Of a DNA stretch of 20,658 nucleotides, positions 7,193 through 13,504 are shown in pieces. The notes under the pieces are model-generated. The model saw only the letters and a program-made list of their open reading frames with translations, was not told where the DNA came from and searched no databases. The stretch's first letter is position 1. Each line of letters opens with the position of its first letter. This DNA is from Geothermovivens sp964644845 (lineage in GTDB: Bacteria; Zhuqueibacterota; Zhuqueibacteria; Oleimicrobiales; Geothermoviventaceae), in NCBI GenBank assembly GCA_964644845.1, contig CAZXXS010000040.1:1-20658 (forward strand), in the 5' to 3' direction. A program made the translations under genes and the position numbers.

Positions 7193-7915
7193 ATGGATGT
7201 GAAAAAGGGCAACAAACTGTACGAAGGCAAGGCTAAAAAGATTTATGCCACAAGCGACCCGAATCTGGTGATCCAGTACTTCAAGGATGATGCCACGGCC
7301 ATGGACGGTGAAAAACGTGGCGTTATCAAGGGAAAAGGCATTTACAACAACCAGATCTCTGCGCACCTCTTCCGCTTTCTGGAGAGCTACCACGTGCCCA
7401 CCCACTTCGTGCAGACGCTTTCCGACCGGGAAATGCTGGTCAAGAAGGTTGAAATTATTCCCATCGAGGTTGTGGTGAGAAACGTGGTGGCCGGAAGTCT
7501 GGCGAAACGCCTTGGTGAGGAAGAAGGCAAGGAGTTGAGCGAGCCGATCATCGAATTCTACCTCAAGGACGACGCACAGCACGACCCGATGATTTCCGAA
7601 GAGGAGATCCTGGAGCGTGAACTCGCCAGCAAAACTGAGCTGGACAAGATTAAGCGGCTCGCGTTGAAGATCAATGCTGTGTTAAAAGCTTTCTTCCAAC
7701 GGCGTAAGTTACGGCTGGTTGACTTCAAGCTCGAGTTTGGGCGCCACAACGGGGAAATTGTTCTTGCCGACGAGATTTCTCCCGACACGTGTCGCTTTTG
7801 GGACAGCGAAACGGGTGAACGGCTCGACAAAGATCGTTTCCGTCGCGACATGGGCAACGTGGTGGAAGCCTACAAGGAAGTGCATCAACGTGTTTTGGGC
7901 GGACCGCTCGTCTGA
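7193..7915 (+). CDS. purC: Phosphoribosylaminoimidazole-succinocarboxamide synthase
   Basis: PurC joins aspartate to CAIR using ATP to form SAICAR. The 240-residue length is that of the bacterial single-domain enzyme. Seen directly: LYEGKAKKIY (9-18) with the ATP-binding lysines, the family signature IIPIEVVVRNVVAGS (88-102), DFKLEFG (177-183) and LADEISPDTCRFWD (191-204). GAGGAAG lies a few bases ahead of the ATG. The gene is preceded by a 99-bp spacer after purB with no clear terminator, so cotranscription is likely, and psd begins about 40 bp downstream. Assignment is secure. Confidence 0.97.
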   Translation: MDVKKGNKLYEGKAKKIYATSDPNLVIQYFKDDATAMDGEKRGVIKGKGIYNNQISAHLFRFLESYHVPTHFVQTLSDREMLVKKVEIIPIEVVVRNVVAGSLAKRLGEEEGKELSEPIIEFYLKDDAQHDPMISEEEILERELASKTELDKIKRLALKINAVLKAFFQRRKLRLVDFKLEFGRHNGEIVLADEISPDTCRFWDSETGERLDKDRFRRDMGNVVEAYKEVHQRVLGGPLV

Positions 7916-7957
7916 AGTCGATTGCTGTCTGAACTGCCTGGAGAGGAGAAACAACTC

Positions 7958-8611
7958 GTGATCAGCCGGGAAGCCCTGGTACCGGTTATCAGCCTCAGCC
8001 TGGCTGCGGGGGTCCTGACGGTGGGGGCAATCGTGACCCCCATGAAACATCTGACGGCGTTTGCCGTTCTGGCCTGGCTGTTTGTGGCCTTCACGCTGTT
8101 CTTTTTTCGCGATCCGGAGCGGCATGGCCCGCGCGGCTCGGACCTGGTGCTCGCTGCGGCGGACGGCAAGATCGTGGGGATCGACGAAGTCAACGAACCC
8201 GACTACATCAAGGGAAAGTGCTTGCGGATTAGCATTTTTCTGTCCATCTTCGATGTACACATCAACCGGGCACCTGTTTCTGGTGTGGTTGAGTACTTCA
8301 CTTACCGCAAAGGTGAATTTCTGCCCGCGTACAAAAAGGACGCTTCCCGTCTGAACGAACAGACGGTGATCGGCATCCGAGGGGAGAAAGCCAAGATCTT
8401 GGTGAAGCAAATCGCGGGTATCTTAGCTCGGCGAATTGTGTGTTACATTCGCGAGGGAAGTCGGGTGGAACAGGGAGAACGTTTTGGGATGATTCGGTTC
8501 GGCTCGCGAACGGAGATTTTTGTTCCGCTGTCTGCAGAGCCGACGGTAAAGATTGGTGACAAGGTGCGAGCGGGGGAAACGGTGGTAGCCAGGCTGGCGG
8601 AGGCAGAGTGA
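7958..8611 (+). CDS. psd: Phosphatidylserine decarboxylase proenzyme, small type
   Basis: Psd decarboxylates phosphatidylserine to phosphatidylethanolamine at the inner membrane and makes its own pyruvoyl cofactor by self-cleavage. With GTG 7958 the protein has 217 residues, the short (PSD-A) class. Two hydrophobic segments (about 6-27 and 33-50) anchor it. FFFRDPER (48-55), SIFDVHINRAPVSG (96-109) and RFGSRTE (180-186) are visible; cleavage is expected between Gly182 and Ser183, Ser183 becoming the pyruvoyl group. I chose GTG 7958 over TTG 7922 because GGAGAGGAG (7940-7948) lies 9 nt before it. Its TGA overlaps the GTG of pssA (GTGA), so the two enzymes of the branch are translationally coupled. 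Confidence 0.94.
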   Translation: MISREALVPVISLSLAAGVLTVGAIVTPMKHLTAFAVLAWLFVAFTLFFFRDPERHGPRGSDLVLAAADGKIVGIDEVNEPDYIKGKCLRISIFLSIFDVHINRAPVSGVVEYFTYRKGEFLPAYKKDASRLNEQTVIGIRGEKAKILVKQIAGILARRIVCYIREGSRVEQGERFGMIRFGSRTEIFVPLSAEPTVKIGDKVRAGETVVARLAEAE

Positions 8612-9381
8612 GAAAGCGAAACTACCTTCTTCCGAACACATTTACGGCGCTGAACCTGCTGTCTGGCTTCCTGGCGGTCATCAACGCCGCGAACGGGCAG
8701 TACATCTCGGCAGCGTGGTTGATCGTGCTGGCGGCCCTTTTCGATGCATTCGACGGCCGCGTTGCGCGCTCGACACAAACGTTCAGCCGTTTTGGCGTTG
8801 AGGCTGACTCACTGGCCGACATGGTGTCCTTCGGAGTAGCTCCGGCCTTCCTGGCTTATGAGATCGGGCTTGTGCGCCTTGGCCATCTGGGGCTTGTGGT
8901 CACGTTTGTGCCTTTGCTCTCCACGGCGGTTCGGCTGGCGCGCTTCAATGTTTTGCTGCGGAACTTGAAAGTGAAACGGGGCTACCTCGGCTTGCCTGCA
9001 CCTTCGGCTGCGCTGGCGCTGGCGGCGTACGTGATTGCCTACAGCAGTAACAAACCTTTGCGTCACCTGGACGTAATGGCTGTCCTTTGCGTGCTCCTTG
9101 GTCTGCTCATGGTCAGCACGTTTCACTACGCACCCATCCCGAAGCTTTCTTTGAAAGCGGGCACCCGCAATTCATTCGGAGTGACTTTTCTGTTTGTCTG
9201 GATGGCCCTGAGCCTGATGTGGCCGAAGATTTTCATGTTCCCGATGTGGATGGTTTACGTTCTGTCGGGTCCGTTCGACTGGGTCCGGAAGAACAGCCCG
9301 TTCCTTGTCCCTCAGGGTAAGCTTTCGGGCTTCGAAAGGGAAGCCGAAGAAAAGGTTGAACCTGAAGAACGGCCCGTGTGA
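8608..9381 (+). CDS. pssA: CDP-diacylglycerol-serine O-phosphatidyltransferase
   Basis: PssA makes phosphatidylserine from CDP-diacylglycerol and serine, the substrate of the adjacent psd product. The 257-residue multispanning protein has the CDP-alcohol phosphatidyltransferase signature D-G-x2-A-R-x8-G-x3-D-x3-D exactly: D49, G50, A53, R54, G63, D67, D71. NTFTALNLLSGFLAV (10-24) before it is characteristic of PssA. Further hydrophobic segments follow to about residue 220. The tail (about 236-257) is soluble and rich in Glu and Lys. The start is GTG 8608, overlapping the psd stop. Psd plus PssA implies phosphatidylethanolamine as a membrane lipid. Confidence 0.95.
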   Translation: MRKRNYLLPNTFTALNLLSGFLAVINAANGQYISAAWLIVLAALFDAFDGRVARSTQTFSRFGVEADSLADMVSFGVAPAFLAYEIGLVRLGHLGLVVTFVPLLSTAVRLARFNVLLRNLKVKRGYLGLPAPSAALALAAYVIAYSSNKPLRHLDVMAVLCVLLGLLMVSTFHYAPIPKLSLKAGTRNSFGVTFLFVWMALSLMWPKIFMFPMWMVYVLSGPFDWVRKNSPFLVPQGKLSGFEREAEEKVEPEERPV

Positions 9382-9397
9382 CTCGAGGAGGCGAACC

Positions 9398-9904
9398 GTG
9401 GGAGGAAGAAGAGGGCGGTTGTCCTGGTTGGCGGCTGGCATTTTACTGGCTGTGCTTGATGTTTTGGTCTTCAACAGTCACGTGACGGACAGGCCGATTG
9501 GCGCTTCTACGACGTACCCGTATGTGGGGGCTAAACTGTTTGGGGCTACGGCGACGGAATACTTCGCGAAGGTCCAGAAGCCGGGTTCGTGGGAGCTGAT
9601 TTTTCTGTTTGGCGCCTTTCTGGGAGGACTGGTGGGCGCTCTTGTTTTCGGCGACTTCCGACTCACGGCTTTGCACAAGCGCTGGATCGCGAAAAAGGGC
9701 ACTTCCAGCGGTAAACGCCTGGTGTGGGCATTTGTGGGTGGATTTCTGCTCATTTGGGGCGCACGCATGGCGGGAGGTTGCACGAGTGGCCACATTCTTT
9801 CGGGCGGCATGCAGACCGCCGTCAGTAGCCTGGTTTTTGGCCTGTTCGTGGTGACGGGTTTGCTCGTTGTAGGACGACTCTTTTACGGTGGCGAGAGGGG
9901 TTGA
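9398..9904 (+). CDS. YeeE/YedE-family half transporter, subunit 1
   Basis: This 168-residue protein has about four hydrophobic segments (11-26, 66-85, 110-126, 140-160) and the family motif GGCTSGH (126-132) with conserved Cys128. It corresponds to one half of a YeeE/YedE-type (sulf_transp) channel-like transporter; full-length relatives such as TsuA take up thiosulfate via conserved cysteines. The next gene encodes the other half. The start GTG has GAGGAGG (9385-9391) 6 nt upstream; an in-frame GTG at 9305 would overlap pssA and add a basic, non-family stretch. The gene lies 16 bp after pssA, so it may ride on that operon. Thiosulfate, another sulfur species or selenium could be the substrate. 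The family is clear, the substrate inferred. Confidence 0.85.
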   Translation: MGGRRGRLSWLAAGILLAVLDVLVFNSHVTDRPIGASTTYPYVGAKLFGATATEYFAKVQKPGSWELIFLFGAFLGGLVGALVFGDFRLTALHKRWIAKKGTSSGKRLVWAFVGGFLLIWGARMAGGCTSGHILSGGMQTAVSSLVFGLFVVTGLLVVGRLFYGGERG

Positions 9905-9906
9905 AC

Positions 9907-10428
9907 ATGTTCTTGCTTGTCGCGCTTTTGGGTTTCGGTTTCGGGCTAATTCTCCAGCGCTCCCGGCTGAACGCTTACGACGTGATTGGTGGATTCGCGA
10001 TGCTCGAAGACTGGACGGTGCCGAAAGCGCTGCTTGTGGCTGTGGGTTTGGGTGCAGTGCTGCTGACGATTGAGGTGCTGGTGGGCTGGGCGAGTTGGCA
10101 CGTGAAGCCGCTCTTGCTCGGCGGCGTGGTCGTCGGAGGGTTGATTTTCGGCGCCGGGATGGCCATTCTTGGCTACTGCCCGGGCACCCTGGCAGTTTCG
10201 CTCGGCGAAGGTGCGCTTGATGCCGTTGTGGGCATTGTAGGTGGTGTGGTGGCGGGCTGGTTGTTCACACTGGCTTACCCCTCGATCAAAGGTGTTTTAG
10301 GGCCGAACTTGGGCAAGGTGGCCCTCGTTCAATTGTCGGGAAGCCCCACTGGGGCGCTCTTGATTGCGGTTGTGTTTGGGGCGGCTACCGTGGGCGCTGC
10401 GTTTTGGTTGGACAAGAAGTTCGATTGA
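9907..10428 (+). CDS. YeeE/YedE-family half transporter, subunit 2 (DUF6691-like)
   Basis: The second half transporter (173 residues) has hydrophobic segments at about 2-17, 41-61, 69-90, 105-124 and 147-167. It carries the conserved GYCPGT motif (89-94) with Cys91, and an N-terminal pattern RLNAYDVIGGFAMLEDWTV resembling DUF6691 proteins. Together with the preceding protein it supplies the paired GGCTSGH and GYCPGT cysteine motifs that are fused in single-chain YeeE. It starts 2 bp after the upstream stop with GAGAGGGG just before the ATG, which implies coupled, roughly equal synthesis and a heteromeric complex. A hairpin GCAAAA/TTTTGC lies about 25 bp after the stop. Confidence 0.84.
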   Translation: MFLLVALLGFGFGLILQRSRLNAYDVIGGFAMLEDWTVPKALLVAVGLGAVLLTIEVLVGWASWHVKPLLLGGVVVGGLIFGAGMAILGYCPGTLAVSLGEGALDAVVGIVGGVVAGWLFTLAYPSIKGVLGPNLGKVALVQLSGSPTGALLIAVVFGAATVGAAFWLDKKFD

Positions 10429-10812
10429 GGGCGTCCACAACGCGGAAACGCGCGCAAAAGGAGTGTTTTGCCTGCGCCGGTTGGAAGGAAGTTCCCGCAG
10501 GGTTGTGACCGGAAATAGCCGGTAAGCGTTTGGTCAGCGAGGAGTCATCTGGCGAGGCTGGAAGACGGAGGCGGGGTGAGAGGCGCGTGTGAGGTGTTGG
10601 CTCCGCCCGAGAATGACGCATTGGCCTCGCTCAGGTCAGACGAGAGGACTGGGGGCGGAACAGGGTGTACTTTGAGACCTGGGGGCTGATGGAGCGGACT
10701 TGGTGATAAGCAAGGACGCGACGCAGCAGCCAGGGCAGGCGCGTCTCGAGTGTTGTTGCCGGGCGCAGGTGAGCCCGGTCAGCTGTTGGAGGGAGAAGCC
10801 AGGAGCCACGGG
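10429..10812. other. 384-bp intergenic region with small hairpins
   Basis: No convincing gene is present on either strand; the longer ORFs here (for instance minus-strand 10385-10621) show no domain. Two perfect small hairpins are visible: GCAAAA/TTTTGC (10454-10471) around a GGAGTG loop, and ACCGG/CCGGT around AAATAG near 10509-10524. Neither has a T tract. The right end holds AGGAG (10801-10805), the ribosome binding site of the next gene. No confident promoter was found. Confidence 0.45.
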
Positions 10813-11076
10813 ATGCGCAGGTACTCGGTGGGTTTTCTCGCGCTTGTGTTGTTCCTGGGGGCTGTTGTCGGGAGCGCGTTGGGCGAACTGATCGGATCTC
10901 TGCTTCCGAGCGGTGTGGTTCACGACTTCTTTCTGAAGTCTGTGACCGCTGGTTTTGGTCCGGCCACGCTGGATGCCCTCGTGTTCAGCGTCACACTGGG
11001 TGTGAGTTTTCGCTTGAACGTTGTTGGGATTGTGGGTATCTTGCTTGTAGCCTACGTCCTGAAGTGGTACCGGTAG
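10813..11076 (+). CDS. Small membrane protein, DUF4321-like
   Basis: The 87-residue protein has two hydrophobic segments (about 6-30 and 55-83) separated by a short amphipathic stretch, and ends in KWYR. The pattern GAVVGSALGELIG (16-28) and the spacing of the two helices resemble the DUF4321 family of small bacterial membrane proteins, whose function is unknown. The ATG is chosen because AGGAG lies 7 nt before it; the longer frame from 10750 adds a glycine- and cysteine-containing stretch without a binding site. It sits just upstream of the two tatA genes, with a 10-bp hairpin right after its stop. A link to protein export is suggested only by position. Confidence 0.7.
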   Translation: MRRYSVGFLALVLFLGAVVGSALGELIGSLLPSGVVHDFFLKSVTAGFGPATLDALVFSVTLGVSFRLNVVGIVGILLVAYVLKWYR

Positions 11077-11077
11077 T

Positions 11078-11106
11078 TGTCTCGGCGGGCTGCGCTCGTC
11101 GGGACA
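11078..11106 (+). other. 10-bp hairpin after the DUF4321-like gene
   Basis: TGTCTCGGCG (11078-11087) pairs over ten positions (two G-U) with CGTCGGGACA (11097-11106) around a 9-nt loop, starting 2 nt after the upstream stop. There is no T tract, so it is a weak terminator at best; it could stabilise the upstream mRNA end or separate expression of the upstream gene from tatA. A second element follows at 11129-11166, where AGGTCGG pairs with CCGGCCT and encloses the perfect palindrome GGCAAGCTTGCC (11134-11145). Confidence 0.4.
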
Positions 11107-11184
11107 GTGTGCTTCGGCTTGGTTTGAGAGGTCGGCAAGCTTGCCCAGAAGGCAAAAAACCGGCCTTGAGCGGAGGTGAAAGGC

Positions 11185-11373
11185 ATGTTCGGCGCCATTG
11201 GCATGCAAGAGCTTCTGGTCATTTTCCTGGTTGTGCTCTTGCTGTTTGGTTCCAAGAATCTGCCGGAGCTGGCCAGGAGTTTGGGCCGGGGCATCCAGGA
11301 GTTCCGCCGAGCGGCGGAAGATGTCAAGAAAGAATTGAATCTGGATGACATCGACCGCGACTTGCGCGGTTGA
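11185..11373 (+). CDS. tatA: Sec-independent translocase protein TatA/TatE (first copy)
   Basis: The 62-residue protein has the TatA plan: a short N-terminus, one transmembrane helix (about 8-21), the FG hinge (21-22), then an amphipathic helix SKNLPELARSLGRGIQEFRRA and a charged tail. TatA oligomers form the pore-like element of the twin-arginine pathway for folded proteins. ATG 11185 is preceded by GGAGGTGA (11172-11179); the GTG at 11176 lies inside that site and is not the start. A second TatA follows 41 bp downstream. TatC is not encoded in the window. The glutamate-for-second-position residue typical of TatB is absent, so TatA/E is preferred over TatB. Confidence 0.9.
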   Translation: MFGAIGMQELLVIFLVVLLLFGSKNLPELARSLGRGIQEFRRAAEDVKKELNLDDIDRDLRG

Positions 11374-11414
11374 ACGACAGTTGCGTTTGGCTGAACAGAC
11401 GGAGGAAAGCTGAC

Positions 11415-11654
11415 ATGGGTTTGGGATCCATCGGCTTCCAGGAGCTGCTCATTATTCTGCTGATCCTGCTAATCATTTTCGGTGGCAAGAAGTTGCCGGA
11501 ACTGGCGCAGGGTCTTGGCAAGGGCATCCGTGAATTCAAGAAGGCAACGCGAGAGCCTGACGAGGAGCCCCCGCGACCACGTCAGGAGCTTTACGAACCC
11601 CAGAACGAACCGGCTCCGTCCCAGCACCAGACTTCGAATCAGCAGGCTCAATGA
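11415..11654 (+). CDS. tatA: Sec-independent translocase protein TatA (second copy)
   Basis: A second TatA-type protein, 79 residues: transmembrane helix (about 9-22), FG hinge (22-23), amphipathic helix GKKLPELAQGLGKGIREFKKA (24-44) and a Pro/Glu/Gln-rich disordered tail unlike that of the first copy. The ATG has GGAGGAAA (11401-11408) upstream. Its TGA overlaps the ATG of gatA (ATGA), so tatA and gatA translation are coupled. The two copies agree in the membrane and hinge regions and differ in the tails, consistent with an old tandem duplication that may have diverged in role. Confidence 0.9.
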   Translation: MGLGSIGFQELLIILLILLIIFGGKKLPELAQGLGKGIREFKKATREPDEEPPRPRQELYEPQNEPAPSQHQTSNQQAQ

Positions 11655-13081
11655 GTATCCCGGAACTCTCCCATCTCGATTACCAAAGAATCCGCGAGCA
11701 TCTCGAGCGGGGCGATTTCTCGGTCCAGGAGCTGGTGGAGGCTTATCTCGAGGCGGTGGAGCGGAAGGCCGAGTTGAACGCATTCATCAGCGTCAACGCT
11801 GAAGAGGCACTGGACCGGGCCAGGCAAGTGGACGAGCGGTTGCGTCAGGGTAACGCCGGACGGCTTGCCGGCATGGTGCTCGGCGTGAAAGACAACATCG
11901 TGATCAAGGGCCAGCGCACCACCTGCGGCTCGAAAATGCTCGCGGAGTTTCGCCCGGTCTACTCGGCCACTGTCGTTCGCAAAGTGATGGACGAGGACGG
12001 CGTTGTCCTTGGCAAAACGAACATGGACGAGTTCGCGATGGGCTCGTCCAACGAGACGTCCTATTTTGGCCCAGTGCGTAACCCCCAGGATCCTGAGAGG
12101 GTACCGGGTGGTTCTTCCGGAGGCAGCGCAACTGCCGTGGCCGCCGGGCTGTGCACGGCGGCTCTGGGCTCGGATACGGGCGGTTCGATCCGTCAGCCCG
12201 CATCGTTCTGCGGTGTGGTGGGACTGAAACCCACGTACGGTCGGGTTTCACGCTTTGGCCTGGTGGCTTTCGCCTCGTCATTAGATCAGATCGGGCCAAT
12301 CGGGCGCAGCGTGGCGGACGTCGCTCTGTTGACCGAGGTCATCAGCGGTTACGACGAACGCGACTCCACTTCTGTGAACCGGGACCGGCCGACGATTCTT
12401 GCTTCGCTGGAAGCAGGCGTCAGAGGTCTGAGAGTTGGACTGCCGCGGGAGTATCTGGCAGGCGGTTTGCAGAAAGAAGTGGAAACCGCCGTCCACGAGG
12501 CGGCCAGAGTGCTCGAACGTGCAGGTGCCACGCTTGTGGACGTGTCGTTGCCGCACACTGACTACGCCATCGCAACCTACTACATCCTTGCCACGGCTGA
12601 GGCTTCGTCGAACCTCGCGCGCTACGACGGAGCGCACTACGGGTATCGTTCCCCCGAAGCGCAAAACATCGACGAAATGTTCGAGCTCTCCCGCAGTGAG
12701 GGTTTCGGCACCGAAGTCAAACGACGCATCATGCTGGGCACCTACGTGCTTTCGGCTGGCTACTACGAAGCCTACTACCGGCGGGCTCAGAAAGTGCGGA
12801 CCCTGATTCGCAGGGATTTCGAGGCGGCTTTCGAGCACTGCGACGTGTTGCTTACACCCACCTCGCCGACTACCGCCTTCCGCCTGGGCGAGAAGGTAGA
12901 CGATCCTTTGACCATGTACCTGTCCGACATTTTCACCGTGTCTGTGAATTTGGCTGGTTTGCCGGGCGTTTCGGTGCCGTTCGGGCGGGACGCCTCCGGC
13001 TTGCCCGTCGGAGTGCAACTCATCGGCCGACTTTTTGACGAACCGACGCTGCTGCGCGCCGCCAGGTCGTTGGAGAGCTGA
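11651..13081 (+). CDS. gatA: Asp-tRNA(Asn)/Glu-tRNA(Gln) amidotransferase subunit A
   Basis: GatA hydrolyses glutamine and passes ammonia to GatB, which amidates mischarged Glu-tRNA(Gln) or Asp-tRNA(Asn). The 476-residue protein is an amidase-signature enzyme with the complete Ser-cisSer-Lys triad: Lys80 (GVKDNIV), Ser155 (GGSSGGSA) and Ser179 (DTGGSIRQPASFCG). The N-terminal helical region and C-terminal segment GLPVGVQLIGRLFDEPTLLRAA are typical. It ends at SLES, roughly 15 residues earlier than most GatA proteins, which continue with an HKRRP-like tail. The start overlaps tatA by ATGA. gatC is not found between tatA and gatA nor elsewhere in the window. gatB follows after an unusually long 423-bp gap. 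Confidence 0.96.
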   Translation: MSIPELSHLDYQRIREHLERGDFSVQELVEAYLEAVERKAELNAFISVNAEEALDRARQVDERLRQGNAGRLAGMVLGVKDNIVIKGQRTTCGSKMLAEFRPVYSATVVRKVMDEDGVVLGKTNMDEFAMGSSNETSYFGPVRNPQDPERVPGGSSGGSATAVAAGLCTAALGSDTGGSIRQPASFCGVVGLKPTYGRVSRFGLVAFASSLDQIGPIGRSVADVALLTEVISGYDERDSTSVNRDRPTILASLEAGVRGLRVGLPREYLAGGLQKEVETAVHEAARVLERAGATLVDVSLPHTDYAIATYYILATAEASSNLARYDGAHYGYRSPEAQNIDEMFELSRSEGFGTEVKRRIMLGTYVLSAGYYEAYYRRAQKVRTLIRRDFEAAFEHCDVLLTPTSPTTAFRLGEKVDDPLTMYLSDIFTVSVNLAGLPGVSVPFGRDASGLPVGVQLIGRLFDEPTLLRAARSLES

Positions 13082-13504
13082 AGAAGCGTCGCTACTGCGA
13101 ACGTGAAGGCTACCCTGGTGGCAATCGTTTGGACGGCGGGAATTCGGTTGGTGGCACTGCTCGGTCAGGTTGCTGGTGATTTTGCCCTTTCGGTTTGTTT
13201 CGGTCAGAGCTTCCTCGTGCAGGGCGTGGGCTTGCCGTAGAAAAGCCGTGTTTCAGCTTTTGACTTGTCCGGGTGGGCTTCGCGCAGCGATTTGCGTGAC
13301 GAAGCTGAGACGGCGCAACGGCGCTTTGAAGACATGGTGTTCAGAGGCGGCCGCAGATGTCGGTCGCTTTTTCGCATCAGCCTCTGATCGTCACGTGGCA
13401 GGGAATGCTGCCTGCTAACCGCTTCAGATCCCTTGTTTGGGATCACCGAACCTCGAATGGTGCCGGGAAGAAACCTGTGACATTCAGCAGGGACGGGAGA
13501 AAGG
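13082..13504. other. 423-bp gatA-gatB spacer
   Basis: No recognisable gene; in particular no gatC-like reading frame. The frames here give Cys/Arg-rich shadow translations. The right half holds three consecutive hairpins listed separately. GGGAG about 6 nt ahead of the gatB ATG is its ribosome binding site. A T-box was considered and not supported. The left half shows nothing clear. Confidence 0.5.
13342..13444 (+). promoter_or_regulatory. Three-hairpin segment upstream of gatB
   Basis: Three perfect stems follow one another: CAGAGGC/GCCTCTG (13342-13348 with 13380-13386), GGCAG/CTGCC (13397-13401 with 13408-13412, loop GGAATG) and GATCCC/GGGATC (13427-13432 with 13439-13444, loop TTGTTT). 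They end 60 nt before the gatB ATG. They could form a structured mRNA leader or an end structure for gatA. No conserved leader family is recognised; a T-box core sequence is not present. Confidence 0.25.

Noticed and set aside
13342..13480. T-box leader for gatB
   Set aside because: The TGGNACCGCG-type core is absent (the nearest string is TGGTGCCGGG), and no specifier stem I pattern was seen.
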